Shown piece by piece: positions 1 to 11,764 of a DNA stretch of 64,000 bases. Origin of the DNA: Flaveria trinervia (taxonomy: Eukaryota; Streptophyta; Magnoliopsida; Asterales; Asteraceae). Both the position numbers and the translations under genes were made by a program. The notes under the pieces were generated by a model. The model did no database searches. It had not been told where the DNA came from and saw only the letters and a program-made list of their open reading frames with translations. The stretch spans positions 30,492,465-30,556,464 of the forward strand of contig CM046454.1 of NCBI GenBank assembly GCA_025506515.1, read 5' to 3'. Position 1 is the first letter of the stretch. Each line of letters opens with the position of its first letter.

Positions 1-3
1 TGA

Positions 4-1177
4 GCGATTCTCCAAAAGGAACGTCTAAATAATAACAATTTTATCGATTGGTATCGAAACTTGAGAATCGTTCTCAAGCAAGAAAAACGATCATATGTTT
101 TAGACGACCCTATCCCCGATCAACCTAATGAGGATGATGACGAGGCCTATAACGATTGGATGAAGTACACTGAGGACTCTATCCAAGTGTCTGCCTTATG
201 TTGGCAAGCATGACTCCGGATCTCCAGAAGGAGTAAGAGAATCACGGAGCTTATGACATGATAACCCAACTGAAGGAAACGTTCCAACAGCAAGCGAGGT
301 TGAGCGCTTCGAAACGGTTCGAGCACTCCATGCATGTCATATGGACGACAATCAATCAGTTTCATCTTATGTACTTAAGATGAAAAGTCACATTGACCGC
401 CTCGAAAGGCTAAATTGTCCCGTCTCAAAGGAATTGGCCACGGATTTGATCCTCAATGGCCTTACCAAAAAGTTCGAGATGTTCGTGTTGAACTACAACA
501 TGAATGCTTGGGACAAAAGCATTGGTGAGCTTCACTCTATGCTCAAAACGGCCGAGGCGGCCATGGGTAAAAGGGTTTTACCCGTTCTCACCATTAATGA
601 AGGTGGGAACAAGAAGAGGCCTCATCCCGCAACCAAGGCAAGAGTTGCCAAGGGTAAAGGACCCGTATGGGGAAAGGGGAAAGGGGTGGCAAGAGTGCCA
701 CCCAAAGCACAGGAGAAGAGGCAAAAGGTTGCTTCCAATGACCCATGCTTCAAGTGTGGGGAGATTGGACATTGGGAAAGAAATTGTCCTGTCCATCTCC
801 AAGAGTTGAAAGCAAAGAGGGATGCCGGGCAGACCTCAGGTACCATATACATGATCCATATTAATTTAAACTTAATATCCTCTAACACATGGGTATTAGA
901 TACCGGATGTCAAACTCACATTTGCAATTTGTTGCAGGGGTTCAAAAGAAGTAGCAACTTCAACAAAGGGGATGTTAGCCTCTACATGGGTAATGGGGCT
1001 AAAGTTCAAGTTGAAGCTCGTGGTGACTACATCTTGAAACTTCCAAATGGTTTGGAAGTAATTTTGTACAACATTTTGTATGCTCCTAGTTTGACTAGGA
1101 ACATTATTTCCGTAGCCCTATTAAAACATTTTGGATATGTATTATCATTTATTGGAAATGAAATCCATGTTACTTGA
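4..1177 (+). pseudogene. gag: E1 gag and protease region, frameshifted
   Basis: Gag is the capsid/nucleocapsid precursor that packages element RNA in the cytoplasm. The frame is open from position 4 to about 212, broken near 205, stopped near 233, shifted again near 300, then open from 341 to 1177. A CCHC zinc knuckle (CFKCGEIGHWERNC) lies at about 746-787, preceded by a Gly/Lys/Pro-rich basic stretch. The aspartic protease active-site motif (LDTG) follows at about 889-924. Comparison with E2 shows that the missing N terminus is only about 15 residues. At 1173 a one-base loss separates this block from the integrase block. Confidence 0.85.
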
Positions 1178-2060
1178 ATGACATGTTTTACTTTAAAGCT
1201 ATTCCCATCAATGGTATCTATGAATTGGTTGTTCGTGAAAATACATTGAATGATAGCTTATTGTACCAAACTAGTACCAAGAAACTCAAATCAGATTTGA
1301 GTGACAGTTACCTTTGGCATTGTCGTCTTGGTCATATAAACAAGAAAAGAATACAAACACTAAAAAAGAATGTTCTTTTAAAAACAAGTGAATGTGATTC
1401 ATTTGATGTATGTGAGTCTTGTTTACAAGGTAAAATGACCAAGGCACCTTTTAGTGGCAAAGCTGGAAGGGCAAAGGATTTATTAGGTATCATACATTCG
1501 GATGTATGTGGTCCTTTTAAACCTATGACAGGGTACAATGAAAAATACTTCATTACCTTTACTGACGACTATAGTCGATATGGGTATGTGTACTTGTTAA
1601 GACACAAAGATGAAGCTTTTGAAATGTTCAAGATCTTTCAAAATGAAGTACAAAATCAACTCAATAAGTCAATTAAAATTCTCCGCACCGATAGAGGAGG
1701 TGAATACCTGAATGATGCTTTTAGGGACCATCTTAGAAGTTGTGGGATTTTCTCACAACTATCTCCACCGGGAACACCACAACATAATGGTGTGTCTGAG
1801 CGGAGAAATCGAACTCTATTGGATATGGTTCGATCTATGATGGCTAGAAGCTCATTACCTCTATCATTTTGGGGTTTTTCTCTGCTCTCTGCGGCTCGTA
1901 TTTTGAATATGGCCCCAACCAAGAAAGTGGAAAGGACACCTTATGAAATATGGCATGGAAGGGTTCCATCATTTTCATATTTGAGGTGTAGGGGTGTGAG
2001 GCTTATGTGAAGACTCCCACCTCGAACAAGTTAGAAAGTCGTTCCACTTAATGTATCTTT
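1174..2060 (+). pseudogene. pol: E1 integrase region of pol
   Basis: Integrase would join the cDNA to host DNA. A GAG-pre-integrase motif (HCRLGHINKKR) lies near 1318-1353, followed by the DDE core: Asp in HSDVCGP near 1500, Asp in RTDRGGEY near 1687, and Glu in NGVSERRN near 1798. The block opens after a frameshift at 1173 and is lost by another near 1988, where E2 continues into the conserved tail. Neighbours are protease upstream and the integrase-RT linker downstream. Only the frameshifts prevent this copy from reading through; the catalytic triad is visible. Confidence 0.87.
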
Positions 2061-2061
2061 A

Positions 2062-3945
2062 TTGGATATCCAAGAGATTCTATGGGATATTATTTCTATG
2101 ATCCAATACAACAAAAGAGTTTGTTGCCAAAAAGGTGAGTTCTTGGAAACCAAGTTCCTTATGGAAGGAACTGGTAGTAGAACTGTGGATCTTGAAGAGG
2201 ATCAAGAACCGCAACCCGATACACGTTTGGTTGACACTAGCACTCAACATGAGGATGTTGAAAGTGATCAAATAGTTGATCAATACACAGAAAACATTCA
2301 CAGATCTGGTAGAACTAGTAATCCACCTGAAAGATATGGATTTTTCACTGATGGATGCTATGTGATAGATTCTGATGAACCAATCACATACCATGATGCG
2401 TTGTCCAATTCGGATTGTGACAAATGGCTTGAGCCATGAACGTTGAGATGCAATCCATGTATGACAATCAAGTATGGGACTTGGTTATACCACCTCTTAA
2501 CTCCAAAGTAGTTGGAAATAAGTGTGTTTTCAAGAAGAAAACCATATGCATGGAAACTTGGATACTTATAAAGCTAGACTTGTAGAAAAAGGTTTCACTC
2601 AAACTCAAGGGGTTGACTATGATGAAACTTTCTCACCTAAAATCTATTAGGATATTGTTTGCCATAGCTGCTCATTATGATTATGAGATTTGGCAAATGG
2701 ATGTCAAAACGACTTTCCTAAATGGATATCTTGAGGAAGATGTCTATATGGTTCAGCCTGAAGGTTTTGTCGATCCAAAACATCCTAACAAAGTATGCAA
2801 GTTAAAGAAATCAATCTACGGATTAAAACAAGCATCGAGAAGTTGGAATCACCGCTTTGATGAAGAAGTAATTAAATTTGGATTCATCAAGAACGCTGAT
2901 GAAGCTTGTGTATATAAGAAAGCTAGTGGGAGCATCATCACTTTCCTAGTATTGTATGTTGATGACATACTACTATTTGGAAATGACGTTCCAACCTTGG
3001 AAGGTGTAAAAACCTGGCTTGGAAGTTGTTTTTCCATAAGGATCTTGGTGAAGCCGCCTATATTCTAGGAATAAAGATTTATAGGGATAGATCAAGGCGG
3101 TTGATTGGTTTAAATCAAAGTGCATACATCAATAAGATCTTGAAAAGATTCAAGATGGAGAACTCTAAGAAAGGTACGGTACCTATTCAAAGAGGAATGA
3201 TATTGAGTACGACTCAATGTCCAAGCTCAAAGGATGAGCAAGATAAAATGAAGGCAATCCCATACGCATCTGCTATTGGATCCATCATGTATGCAATGAT
3301 ATGCACTCGGCCAGACGTTTCAAGCACCTTAAGCATGACAAGCCGATACCAGCAAAATCCTGGAAGTAGTCATTGGATGGCTGTTAAGAACATACTTAAG
3401 TACCTAAGGAGGACTAAAGATGTGTTTCTAATCTACGGATCTGATGATGAGGAACTCGTTGTAAACAGTTACACAGATGCGAGTTTCCAAACCGATCATG
3501 ATGATTCACGATCACAATAGGGATACATGTTCATTCTGAATGGAAGAGTTGTCTCTTGGAAGAGCTCTAAATAGGATGTTGTGGCTTTATCAACTATAGA
3601 ATCTGAATATGTCACCGCCTCATTGGCAACTCAAGAAGCTGCATGGTTGAAGAAATTCATTGCCGATCTAGGGGTTGTCCCTTCCATTCAGGACCCCCTA
3701 GAGATCTTTTGTAATAACGAGGGTGCGATTGCTCAAATCAAGGAACCTCGTGCTCATTAAAAACTAGGCACATTGAGTGGAGATTCAGCTACATAGGAGA
3801 TGAAGTTGAGAAAGTAAAGATATGTATTCGCAAAGTTCACACAGATCAAAATATTGCGGATCCTCTTACGAAGCTCCTAGAAAAGGCAAAGCATGAAGGT
3901 CATACATGTGCCATGCGACTTCGATATTCTAGTGATTGGATTTGA
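2062..3945 (+). pseudogene. pol: E1 reverse transcriptase and RNase H
   Basis: This part would copy element RNA into DNA. 2062-2439 holds the acidic linker between integrase and RT. The copia RT signature QMDVKTTFLNG occurs near 2695, the catalytic YVDD box near 2956, and the RNase H active-site segment ESEYV near 3600. The frame shifts near 2440, 2520-2610 and 3035, and has in-frame stops near 3518, 3571 and 3758. The C terminus ends near 3945 with the same residues as E2 except for a few substitutions. The enzyme is recognisable but inactive. Confidence 0.87.
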
Positions 3946-4717
3946 TCTGTAATTTCGTATTTGGATATTTGGAACTCCCTTACTACTTGAATAAAATTAT
4001 TTGGTCATAATTTTTCAATGAATGTTCCAATTTAGCATGTTTCATCCATGGGTAAATTGTTACTCTAAATGTCCGTAGTCGTTCATACTTATGGGAACAA
4101 GTATGAGGTAAGATTATTATGAATTTGGATTGGTGGATATTCATAAGGAATGAATATAAGCAATTGGTTGCTGCCAAAGTTCATAGATATTTGTGGGATA
4201 CAAATATTGGACTGACCCGCACCTCAAATTTTACTACATGGAATCTTCTAGATTGATCATAAGTAAATTTGAGTAAAGGCGAATATCATTTGGCATCCTC
4301 AGACCTGAGATACATATTGGGTTTTGATATTCACCAAGTGTTATACCTTGAGCTAGTTCTTCACTGCCCTAAAATAATGGACAGTATGTAAGGCTATGTT
4401 CAGGCGTGACACGAGGTGTTTATGAGAAACGTATGTAGTCAAGATGGAATTTGTTCCTCTTATTCATTAAGAGCAAGATGTCTAAGGCCTGATTAAGTTA
4501 AATCAACAAGGAATGATCATTTTGTGTCCTTGGATTTAACTGACATCTGTAACAAAAGGATAGATGATTAATTCACCTAAATCATTTCAAGTACGATACT
4601 TGAATGGGATGATGTTATTGATGGCTATAAGTCATGCGTATTAAGGGTAGTAAACCGTTGTTAGGTGGTATTTACTGCTTGCATCAATCTTCTATGAGTC
4701 TTGTGCGAGTGGGAGAT
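3946..4717 (+). other. E1 3' untranslated region with polypurine tract
   Basis: No ORF is credible here. The same sequence in reverse complement follows the E2 pol gene (about 9691-10440), so it is a conserved 3' untranslated region. It ends in the purine-rich GAGTGGGAGA at about 4707-4716, directly before the LTR, the expected primer for plus-strand synthesis. Confidence 0.75.
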
Positions 4718-5641
4718 TGTTAGATTCTTTATGCCCAAGACACATAGAATATTGATGTGGTTAGTACGTATTGATCCAAGTCAGGTCATACCCAATAACA
4801 AGCTTGCAAACACTAATATAAATATTAATTGATGATATGATCATGCAATTGAATAAATACACCAATTTAGAAAATGGGTTTCTAAATAAATTGCATATGA
4901 GATGAAACAAGTTATAAGGATACTTTGTTTATGGACATTATTTGTAATGTCATTTAAGTTGGTTAAATAACATCAAATAATAATTATAGTGTGTGTGTAT
5001 TAGTTATATAATTAAGAGGTTAATTAGATAACTTATATGTATGATTAATAAAACATTAGTGAATGTTTTTAGGGGGAAAACCCCAATTAATTCAAGATTC
5101 GGCCGCCCCTAATAGGGGTTGATGGCCAATTGTTTTAATTAGTTGTTTTCTTGAAATAACACACACTCGATCTCTTACTCTCTCTCTCTCTCTCTCTTAC
5201 ATGCAAGCACCCCAAGAAGCTCTCCTCTTCTCCACTATTTAAGAACATTCAGCTGAAAAAAGGGTTTTTCAGCAGCTCTCTTGACGTGTTTTGGTGTTCA
5301 AATACCTAGCAACAAAGTGTCTTGCTTGAGGCTTGTGGGTATACTAGCTTGAGGACACCTCCCCTTGGTGTTTTGGCCATTCAAGAAGCTCCTTTTAATC
5401 ATCCAAACTCGTTTTCTACAGCTCTATAAAAGGTAGTTTGTATCTTTTGTTTTTGGTTGTTTATTCTTCTTGATAGCTAGTTCACACACATATAAATGAT
5501 CCTTATGTTCTTGGGTTTGTTGTTGATATTATATGAGCCGTAATTTTCAGATTACAAATGATTATATTAAGGTTTTATTCCGCTGTGTTTTTCTTGTTTA
5601 AATGGTTAAACTACTAGAATATTGGTCAAACAAACCCAACA
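4718..5641 (+). repeat. E1 3' LTR (924 bp)
   Basis: Starts TGTTAG and ends ACCCAACA, with a polypurine tract directly upstream. The first part matches the U3 ends of both E2 LTR types in reverse complement. It includes a (CT)n microsatellite at about 5178-5197. The partner 5' LTR is outside the window, so divergence cannot be measured. Confidence 0.85.
5178..5197. repeat. (CT)n microsatellite in E1 LTR
   Basis: About ten CT dinucleotides in a row, in the R/U5 part of the LTR. In plants such tracts are common in 5' untranslated regions. Confidence 0.8.
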
Positions 5642-6398
5642 AAAGTAACATTCATCAAATACAGCATTAAACTTTGTCTTCTATGATTGAGTGTTTAGAA
5701 GAGTGCATGAACATCCAAATGGTCGAAAGAAGTCAATTAAGGGTTTCCTTCTATGAAAGAGTTCATAAGGAGTCTTCATCTTATCCTTGACAATCAACAC
5801 TCGATTTAAAACATATGGAAGCACAATTTACAGCTCCAGCCCAGAAGATAATGGGTAAAGAAGATTCTATCAGCATTGTACATGCAGCTTCAATGAGAGT
5901 GTGATTATTTCATTCAGCTACACTATTATATTGAGGTGTGCTGGCGGCACTAAACTGTCTTACAATCCCCTTTTGAGCACAGAATGAGTCGAGAATCTGA
6001 TTTTTGAATTCAGTGTCGTTGTCGCTTCTCAGACCCATAACCTTTCTCTTGCTGATTGTCTCGATAGAAAGAATTAATTTTTGTAATTCTTCAGCAACCT
6101 TTCCTTTGTGAGCAAGGAATCTCACCCAAGAATGTTTGGAGAAATCATCTGTAACAACAAGGCAAAAAGATTTTTTAGCAATAGATTTAACACTAATTGG
6201 GCCTAACAAATCAGTATGTAACAGCTCGAGAGGACAAGTTATGTTGTTTTCAAGTTTAGGCTTATGTGGTTTTTTGTGTTGTTTGCCCTTGGCACACGCC
6301 ATACATTTTTCGTTAACAGAAAAATCTTTTGAAGGAAGTCCTCTCACAAGATTGTTTTTCACTAATTTGTTTATTATTTTAAAATTAACGTGGCCCAA
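5642..6398 (-). pseudogene. pol: E3 integrase region, cut by E1
   Basis: The open block 5910-6398 begins just after the GAG-pre-integrase His (GHVNFKIINKLV). It has zinc-binding Cys residues (CMACAKGK), then the DDE core: Asp in HTDLLGP, Asp in RSDNDTEF, and Glu near the end at about 5911. The catalytic Glu context (NSVAE) departs from the usual NGVAE. From 5910 down to 5642 the integrase tail continues in another frame with several stops, then ends abruptly at the E1 LTR. RT and RNase H are therefore off-window. Confidence 0.85.
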
Positions 6399-6870
6399 TC
6401 AACGATGCCATAAGAGAGATCAAAAGGTTGAAGCTTTAGAAAGAAGGCAAGTTTCAATAGACTTTGACTCGCTAGAGTTCATATCAAGAAGATATGTGTC
6501 ATGTTTTCTTGGAGCACGCATAATATCAATTCTTCTGGAATATTAATCTCTGATTTTAAAAGTAGACATTCATCAGATTTAAACAAGACTGGAATGTTTT
6601 TATCGTAGATTTGAGAAACACTCAGAAGATTAAATGCCAGCTCAGAAACATAGTTGACTTTTTCCAAGGTTAAAGAACCATTGGTAACTTCTCATTGCCC
6701 AATCATTTGCCACCCCTTTTGTCGCCGGCAAAAGCAACATATCCTCCGTCAATAATTCGATAATTGGTTAGTAAGTCTTTTAGCCTTGTCATATGTTTGG
6801 AGCAACCACTATCTACATGCCACATGCTGTTCACAATTTTAGTGGATGACTCTTGAAATGAAATAAAGAG
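6399..6870 (-). pseudogene. pol: E3 protease and linker
   Basis: On the minus strand the aspartic protease motif (WHVDSGCSKHM) is encoded near 6790-6830, followed by a glycine-rich flap-like segment and by the conserved NLLSVSQIYDK segment (within 6479-6667) that leads to the GAG-pre-integrase domain. The frame changes more than once. The family places protease between the second gag zinc knuckle and integrase, and that order is kept here. Confidence 0.75.
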
Positions 6871-6901
6871 CAGATTAACCCGGTGTAATAGGAACCCATG
6901 A

Positions 6902-8011
6902 TTAAACCACTTTATCTTTGGATGAAGTAGACTTTTTACAAAATAAATTATTAACCAATTTTGTTAATTTATTTCCAAAACAATTCCTATTAAGATGTCT
7001 ATTAAGCAACGTAGGACAATTCTTGATAAGATGATCCTCTTGACCACACCTGAAACAGTGAGGTTTGTGTCTAGGTCTGTGATGTGATGAGGTAAGAATA
7101 TGATCAATGATAATTTCCTCATCACATTCAGATATACTAGAATCAATGTCACTAAAAGTCTCATACATGCCAACAGGTCGAAGTTTATTTGAACCAGAAT
7201 TATTATTTACAAAAATAAATGAATCTTCATCCGACGTACCAGTAGAACTAGTTCCACTGGTACTAGTTTTAGACGAAGATGAAAGTCTTTCATCAAATAA
7301 AGACATATTTGATGGAATGAAAGATGGAATGGGATGAGAAAAGAATTTTTCAAAACAATTGGTTTTAATTTGCTCAGTTGACTTAGCAAACAGATCAGTT
7401 ACATCACAAACATCATCAGAAGAGGAAACATCACCACAATGTACTGAATTAAAAGATGAAATAGAATCGTCATGAGAACATGAAACAACAGGGTCTGTTA
7501 CAGGAGAACTAGAAACAAAAACAGAATTTAAACTATACTTGTGATCTAACACAAACGACTGACAATCAGTGTACTAATACTAGTGCATCCAAGCCCACTA
7601 GTTGGTCCATAGTCGTAGTCTTCACGAATATGCTTAGAGTTAACACCCTCTAAACCTGCAAACATACTGTCAGTATCTATTTTGATTAAATCATTAGAAG
7701 GATGAGGAACAGGCATTGGAGAATAACAGTATGTACTAGGCAGTGGATAAACCTTTAAATTTTCATAACCCAATCTCGTTTTAATCCTAGCTCCCCGTTG
7801 AGATTTACATAGATCATCATGTTTCATTTTTGATATGGTCCATTTGTCCAACTTTGACTGAAGTTTGCTTGTTTCAAATTCAGCAAGGCAACTCTTTCAG
7901 TCAAAGTGTTAATCTCAACATTTCTTTCTAAAACAATTCGTTTTAAATGATCATTTTCTTTTAAAGCTTTATTTAATTTAACAAAGTATTTTGATTCATT
8001 GATTTTAAGTT
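6902..8011 (-). pseudogene. gag: E3 gag C-terminal part with second zinc knuckle
   Basis: Two open blocks, 7546-7851 and 6902-7552, cover the gag C terminus. The first carries the block YENLKVYPLPSTYCYSPMP, which matches a segment of E5 gag. The second is Ser/Asp-rich and ends in a CCHC knuckle (CFRCGQEDHLIKNC). Upstream to 8011 the sequence encodes a Leu/Glu/Lys-rich coiled coil, read in part through frameshifts, that is cut at 8011 by E2 and continues at 16886. In this lineage gag is long, with one knuckle before and one after a coiled-coil segment. Confidence 0.78.
8007..8011. repeat. E2 target-site duplication, left copy (AAGTT)
   Basis: Identical to 16886-16890 directly beyond the other LTR end. 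A 5-bp duplication is the usual size for copia integrase. Confidence 0.88.
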
Positions 8012-8703
8012 TGAAGGGTTTGTTAAGACCATAAAACGTAGTTTAACCATTTAAACTTTCAGAAAACGCAGCGGATAATATTAGTTTTGTATGTTTTTCA
8101 AAGCTGAAAAACGTTCTTTAAATAGTCATTAAGCATATGAAACAAACCCATAATCCAAGGATCATATTATGTGAATAGACAAGCAATGAGAAAACAACAA
8201 ACAACACAAAATGACAACCACAAAAGGGCTGCCAAGATACCTTCTCCAACAGCTGAAGATTCGACAGAAAATGGAGATGTTTGATGCTGAAAAATGACCG
8301 AGATTTCAAGATTAGAGATCCTCAAGCTTGTATACCCAAAGCCTTTGAAGTAAACACCACTCTTGCTAGGGAGAGCACACCCAAGAACACTCAAAACCCG
8401 AAAATTTCTCTTCTTCTTTCAGCTGTTTTGCGAGATGTATGTTGAGAGAGAAGGAAAGGTTGTGTGTGTATTGCATATGAGAGATGGATCAGATTTTCAA
8501 GAGTCTTAGACATGTTGAGTGTGTCTTTGGTTTTCAAAGAGAGAGGCCAATCAAAAGATCCATGGGCGGCCGAAAATTGTTTGATTAAAGAGGTTTTCCC
8601 TCTTTAATCTAACACACAACACACTCTAAAAAAACTTTTGTCATACATTAAATAAGTCATCTACTAGACATATTTAAATGTGACATGTCTTCTCTAATCA
8701 AAC
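8012..8703 (-). repeat. E2 3' LTR, partial (copy A)
   Basis: Nearly identical to 15903-16597 of copy B. It stops at 8703 in the middle of the LTR, where a new LTR starting TGTTGGG begins at 8704. In copy B the sequence simply continues at the equivalent point. Confidence 0.88.
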
Positions 8704-9676
8704 TGTTGGGTTTATTTGAAGATAAAACCGTTTTATCCTCTTGGTATTTCAGAAAAACGCAGCGGATAAATTTGTATTTAAAACATGATTTTAGATCTGA
8801 AAATCCATGTTTTATGATGATTAATATACAAATAAACAAACCCATAACAATAAGGATCATTTATGTGGATTAAACAAGCTATGAACATACAAAATCGTAC
8901 ATAAAATCACAGCTAGAACAAGTTGTGACAACTACCTTGTTCCAGCAGCAAATGTCGACCAAAATGGGGTTTTGATGCTTGTTCTTTGGCCAAGACTCCA
9001 ATGGAGGACTCCTCAAGCTAGTATACCCCAAGCTTGATGGCAACACCCTTTCTTGTTAGGTAGAATCACCCAAAATAAGCTTCAAAACCTCTTCTTTTCT
9101 TGCTTGAACTGTGAGGTTGGGAGAGAGAGAGATTGGAGCCTTTTGCATGTAATTGTGTGGTTATCATTTGTGGAGTGTTCAAGACAAGAGTTAATGTGTG
9201 TTGGTACCCAAAGCAAGTTTGGTCCAATGGGGATTCAAGGGGAGGGTGGCCGAAATTTGGGTTTCAAAACCCTTTCCCCTTCAATTTGTTTATCACACAT
9301 TATATGTCTTGTGAACTAGACATATAATAAATTGTATGTACAATATATATATATATTGTATTTACATACTTATACAATTAACCATTTAATTTATAAGTTG
9401 TATTCCCACTATTATTTGATGTCATCTAACTAATTTAACAACACTTCAAATAATATTGATTGAACAAATTATCCTAATAAGTTGTTCCCACTCACATGCA
9501 ACTTATTTAGAAAATCCATTTTCTAAATCGGTGTAAATATTTAATTGCATGATCACATCATCAATTAAATATTTAATTGGTGTTTGCCAAACTTGTTATT
9601 GGGTATAACCCGACTTGGATCATAACGTACTAACCACATCAATATTCTAAGTGTCTTGGGCACACAGAATCCAACA
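8704..9676 (-). repeat. E2b 3' LTR, diverged relative of the E2 LTR (973 bp)
   Basis: In plus orientation it starts TGTTGGGTTT and ends CCAACA, directly followed by the complement of a GTGGGAGAT polypurine tract (9677-9690). The U3 end resembles that of copy B and the E1 LTR closely, while much of the rest has diverged. It is therefore a separate LTR rather than the remainder of copy A. CAAAC at 8699-8703 may be its target duplication, but the partner is missing. Confidence 0.82.
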
Positions 9677-10450
9677 ATCTCCCACTTGCCCAAGATTCAT
9701 AGAAGATTGATGTAAGCAGTAAATACCGCCTAACAACGGTTCACTACCCTTAATAAGCATGACTTGTAGCCATTGAATAACATCATCCCTTTCAAGTACC
9801 CTACTTGAAATGATTTAGGTGAATCAATCATCTATCCTTTTGTTTCAGATGTCATGTTAAATCCAAGAACACAGAATGATCATTTCTTGTTGATTTAACT
9901 TATCAGGCCTTAGACATCTAACTCTCAACGAATAAGAGGAACAAATTCCATCTTGACTACATATGTTTCTCACAGACACCTCGTGTCATACCTGAATATA
10001 CCCTTATGTACTGTCCACTATTTCAGGACAGTGAAGAAGAAGCTCAAGGTGTAACACTTGGTGAATATCAAAACCCAATATGTATCTCAGGTCGGAGGAT
10101 ACCAAATGATATTCGCCTTTACTCAAATTACTTATGATCAATCAATAAGATTCCATGTAGTAAAATTTGAGATGCGGGTTAGTCCAATATTTGTATCCCA
10201 CAAATATCTATGAACCTTGGTAGCAACCCATTGCTCTATATTCATCCTTTTGAGTATCAACCAATCCAAGTTCATAATAGTCTTACCTTCAAACTTGTTC
10301 CCACAAGTGTGAACGACTACGGACATTTAGAGTAAACATTTTACTCATGGATTAAACATGCTAAATTGGAATATTATTTGAAACATTATAACCAAATAAT
10401 TTTATTCAAATAATAGAAAGTTCCATATATCCAAATACAAAATTTACAGA
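9677..10450 (-). other. E2 polypurine tract and 3' untranslated region
   Basis: Reverse complement of the E1 3' untranslated region. The minus strand ends in a purine-rich GGCAAGTGGGAGAT next to the LTR. No credible coding. Confidence 0.75.
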
Positions 10451-11764
10451 TCAAATCCACTCACTAGAATATCGAAGTCCCATGGCACAAGTATGACCTT
10501 CATGCTTTGCCTTTTCAAGGAGCTTCGTGAGGGGATCCGCAACGTTTTGATCCGTGTGAACTTTGCAAATACATATCTTTCCCTTTTCAACTTCATCTCG
10601 TATGTAGTTGAATCTCCGCTCAATGTGCCTAGTCTTTTGATGAGCACGGGGTTCCTTGATTTGTGCAATCGCACCCTCGTTATCACAAAAGATCTCTAGG
10701 GGGTCCTGAATGGAAGGGACAACCCCTAGATCGGCAATGAATTTCTTCAACCATGCAGCTTCTTGAGCTGCCAATGAGGCGGCGACATATTCTGATTCTG
10801 TAGTTGATAGAGCCACCACATCCTGCTTGGAGCTTTTCCAAGAGACTGCTCCTCCATTCAGAATGAAAATATATCCCGATTGCGACCGAGAATCATCACG
10901 ATTGGTTTGGAAACTCGCATCTGTGTAACCCTTTACAACGAGTTCCTCATCACCAGATCCATAGATTAAGAACATGTCTCTTGTCCTCCTTAGGTACTTA
11001 AGTATGTTCTTAACAGCCATCCAATGACTGCTTCCAGGATTTTGCTGGTAACGGCTTGTCATGCTTAAGGCGCATGACACGTCTGGTCGAGTGCATATCA
11101 TCGCATACATGATGGATCCTATAGCAGATGCGTATGGGATTGCCTTCATTTTATCTTGCTCATCCTTTGAGCTAGGACATTGAGTCGTGCTCAATATTGT
11201 TCCTCTTTGAATAGGTACGGTACCTTTCTTAGAGTTTTCCATCTTGAACCTTTTCAAGATCTTATCAATGTACGCACTTTGATTCAAACCAATCAACCGC
11301 CTTGATCTATCCCTATAGATCTTTATTCCCAGAATATAGGCGGCTTCACCAAGATCCTTAATGGAAAAACAACTTCCAAGCCAGGTTTTTATACCTTCCA
11401 AGGTTGGAATGTCATTTCCAAATAGTAGTATGTCATCAACATACAATAATAGGAAAGTTATTGTGCTCCCACTAGCCTTCTTATACACACAAGCCTCATC
11501 AGCGTTTTTGATGAAGCCAAATTTCTTTACTTCCTCATCAAAACGGTGATTCCAGCTTCTCGATGCTTGTTTCAATCCATAGATTGATTTCTTTAGCTTG
11601 CATACTTTATTAGGATGTTTTGGATCGACAAAACCTTCAGGCTGAACCATATAGACATCTTCCTCAAGATATCCATTTAGGAAAGCGGTTTTGACATCCA
11701 TTTGCCAAATCTCATAATCATAATGAGCAGCTATGGCAAACAATATTCTTATAGACTTTAGCAT
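10451..11764 (-). pseudogene. pol: E2 reverse transcriptase and RNase H, one long open block
   Basis: An uninterrupted 437-residue block. QMDVKTAFLNG lies at residues 21-31, the catalytic YVDD at 108-111, and the RNase H segment STTESEYVAAS at about residue 320, followed by a complete C terminus. The RT N terminus is in another frame (11758-12063), so a frameshift at about 11760 inactivates the polyprotein. This is the best-preserved RT of the E1/E2 family in the window; E1 has many more lesions. Confidence 0.9.

Larger units (their letters stand above)
1..5641 (+). mobile_element. E1: Ty1/copia retrotransposon, 5' part outside the window
   Basis: Order seen is gag, zinc knuckle, protease, integrase, reverse transcriptase, RNase H, polypurine tract, 3' LTR, the Ty1/copia order. 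The window opens about 15 codons inside gag, judged from the E2 copy, so the 5' LTR and gag start lie just outside. The element is inserted in the integrase region of E3: E3 coding sequence on the other strand resumes at 5642. A possible target duplication is AAAGT at 5642-5646, which cannot be checked without the left end. Several frameshifts and stops make it defective. Its proteins are nearly the same as those of E2, so the two are the same family. Confidence 0.93.
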
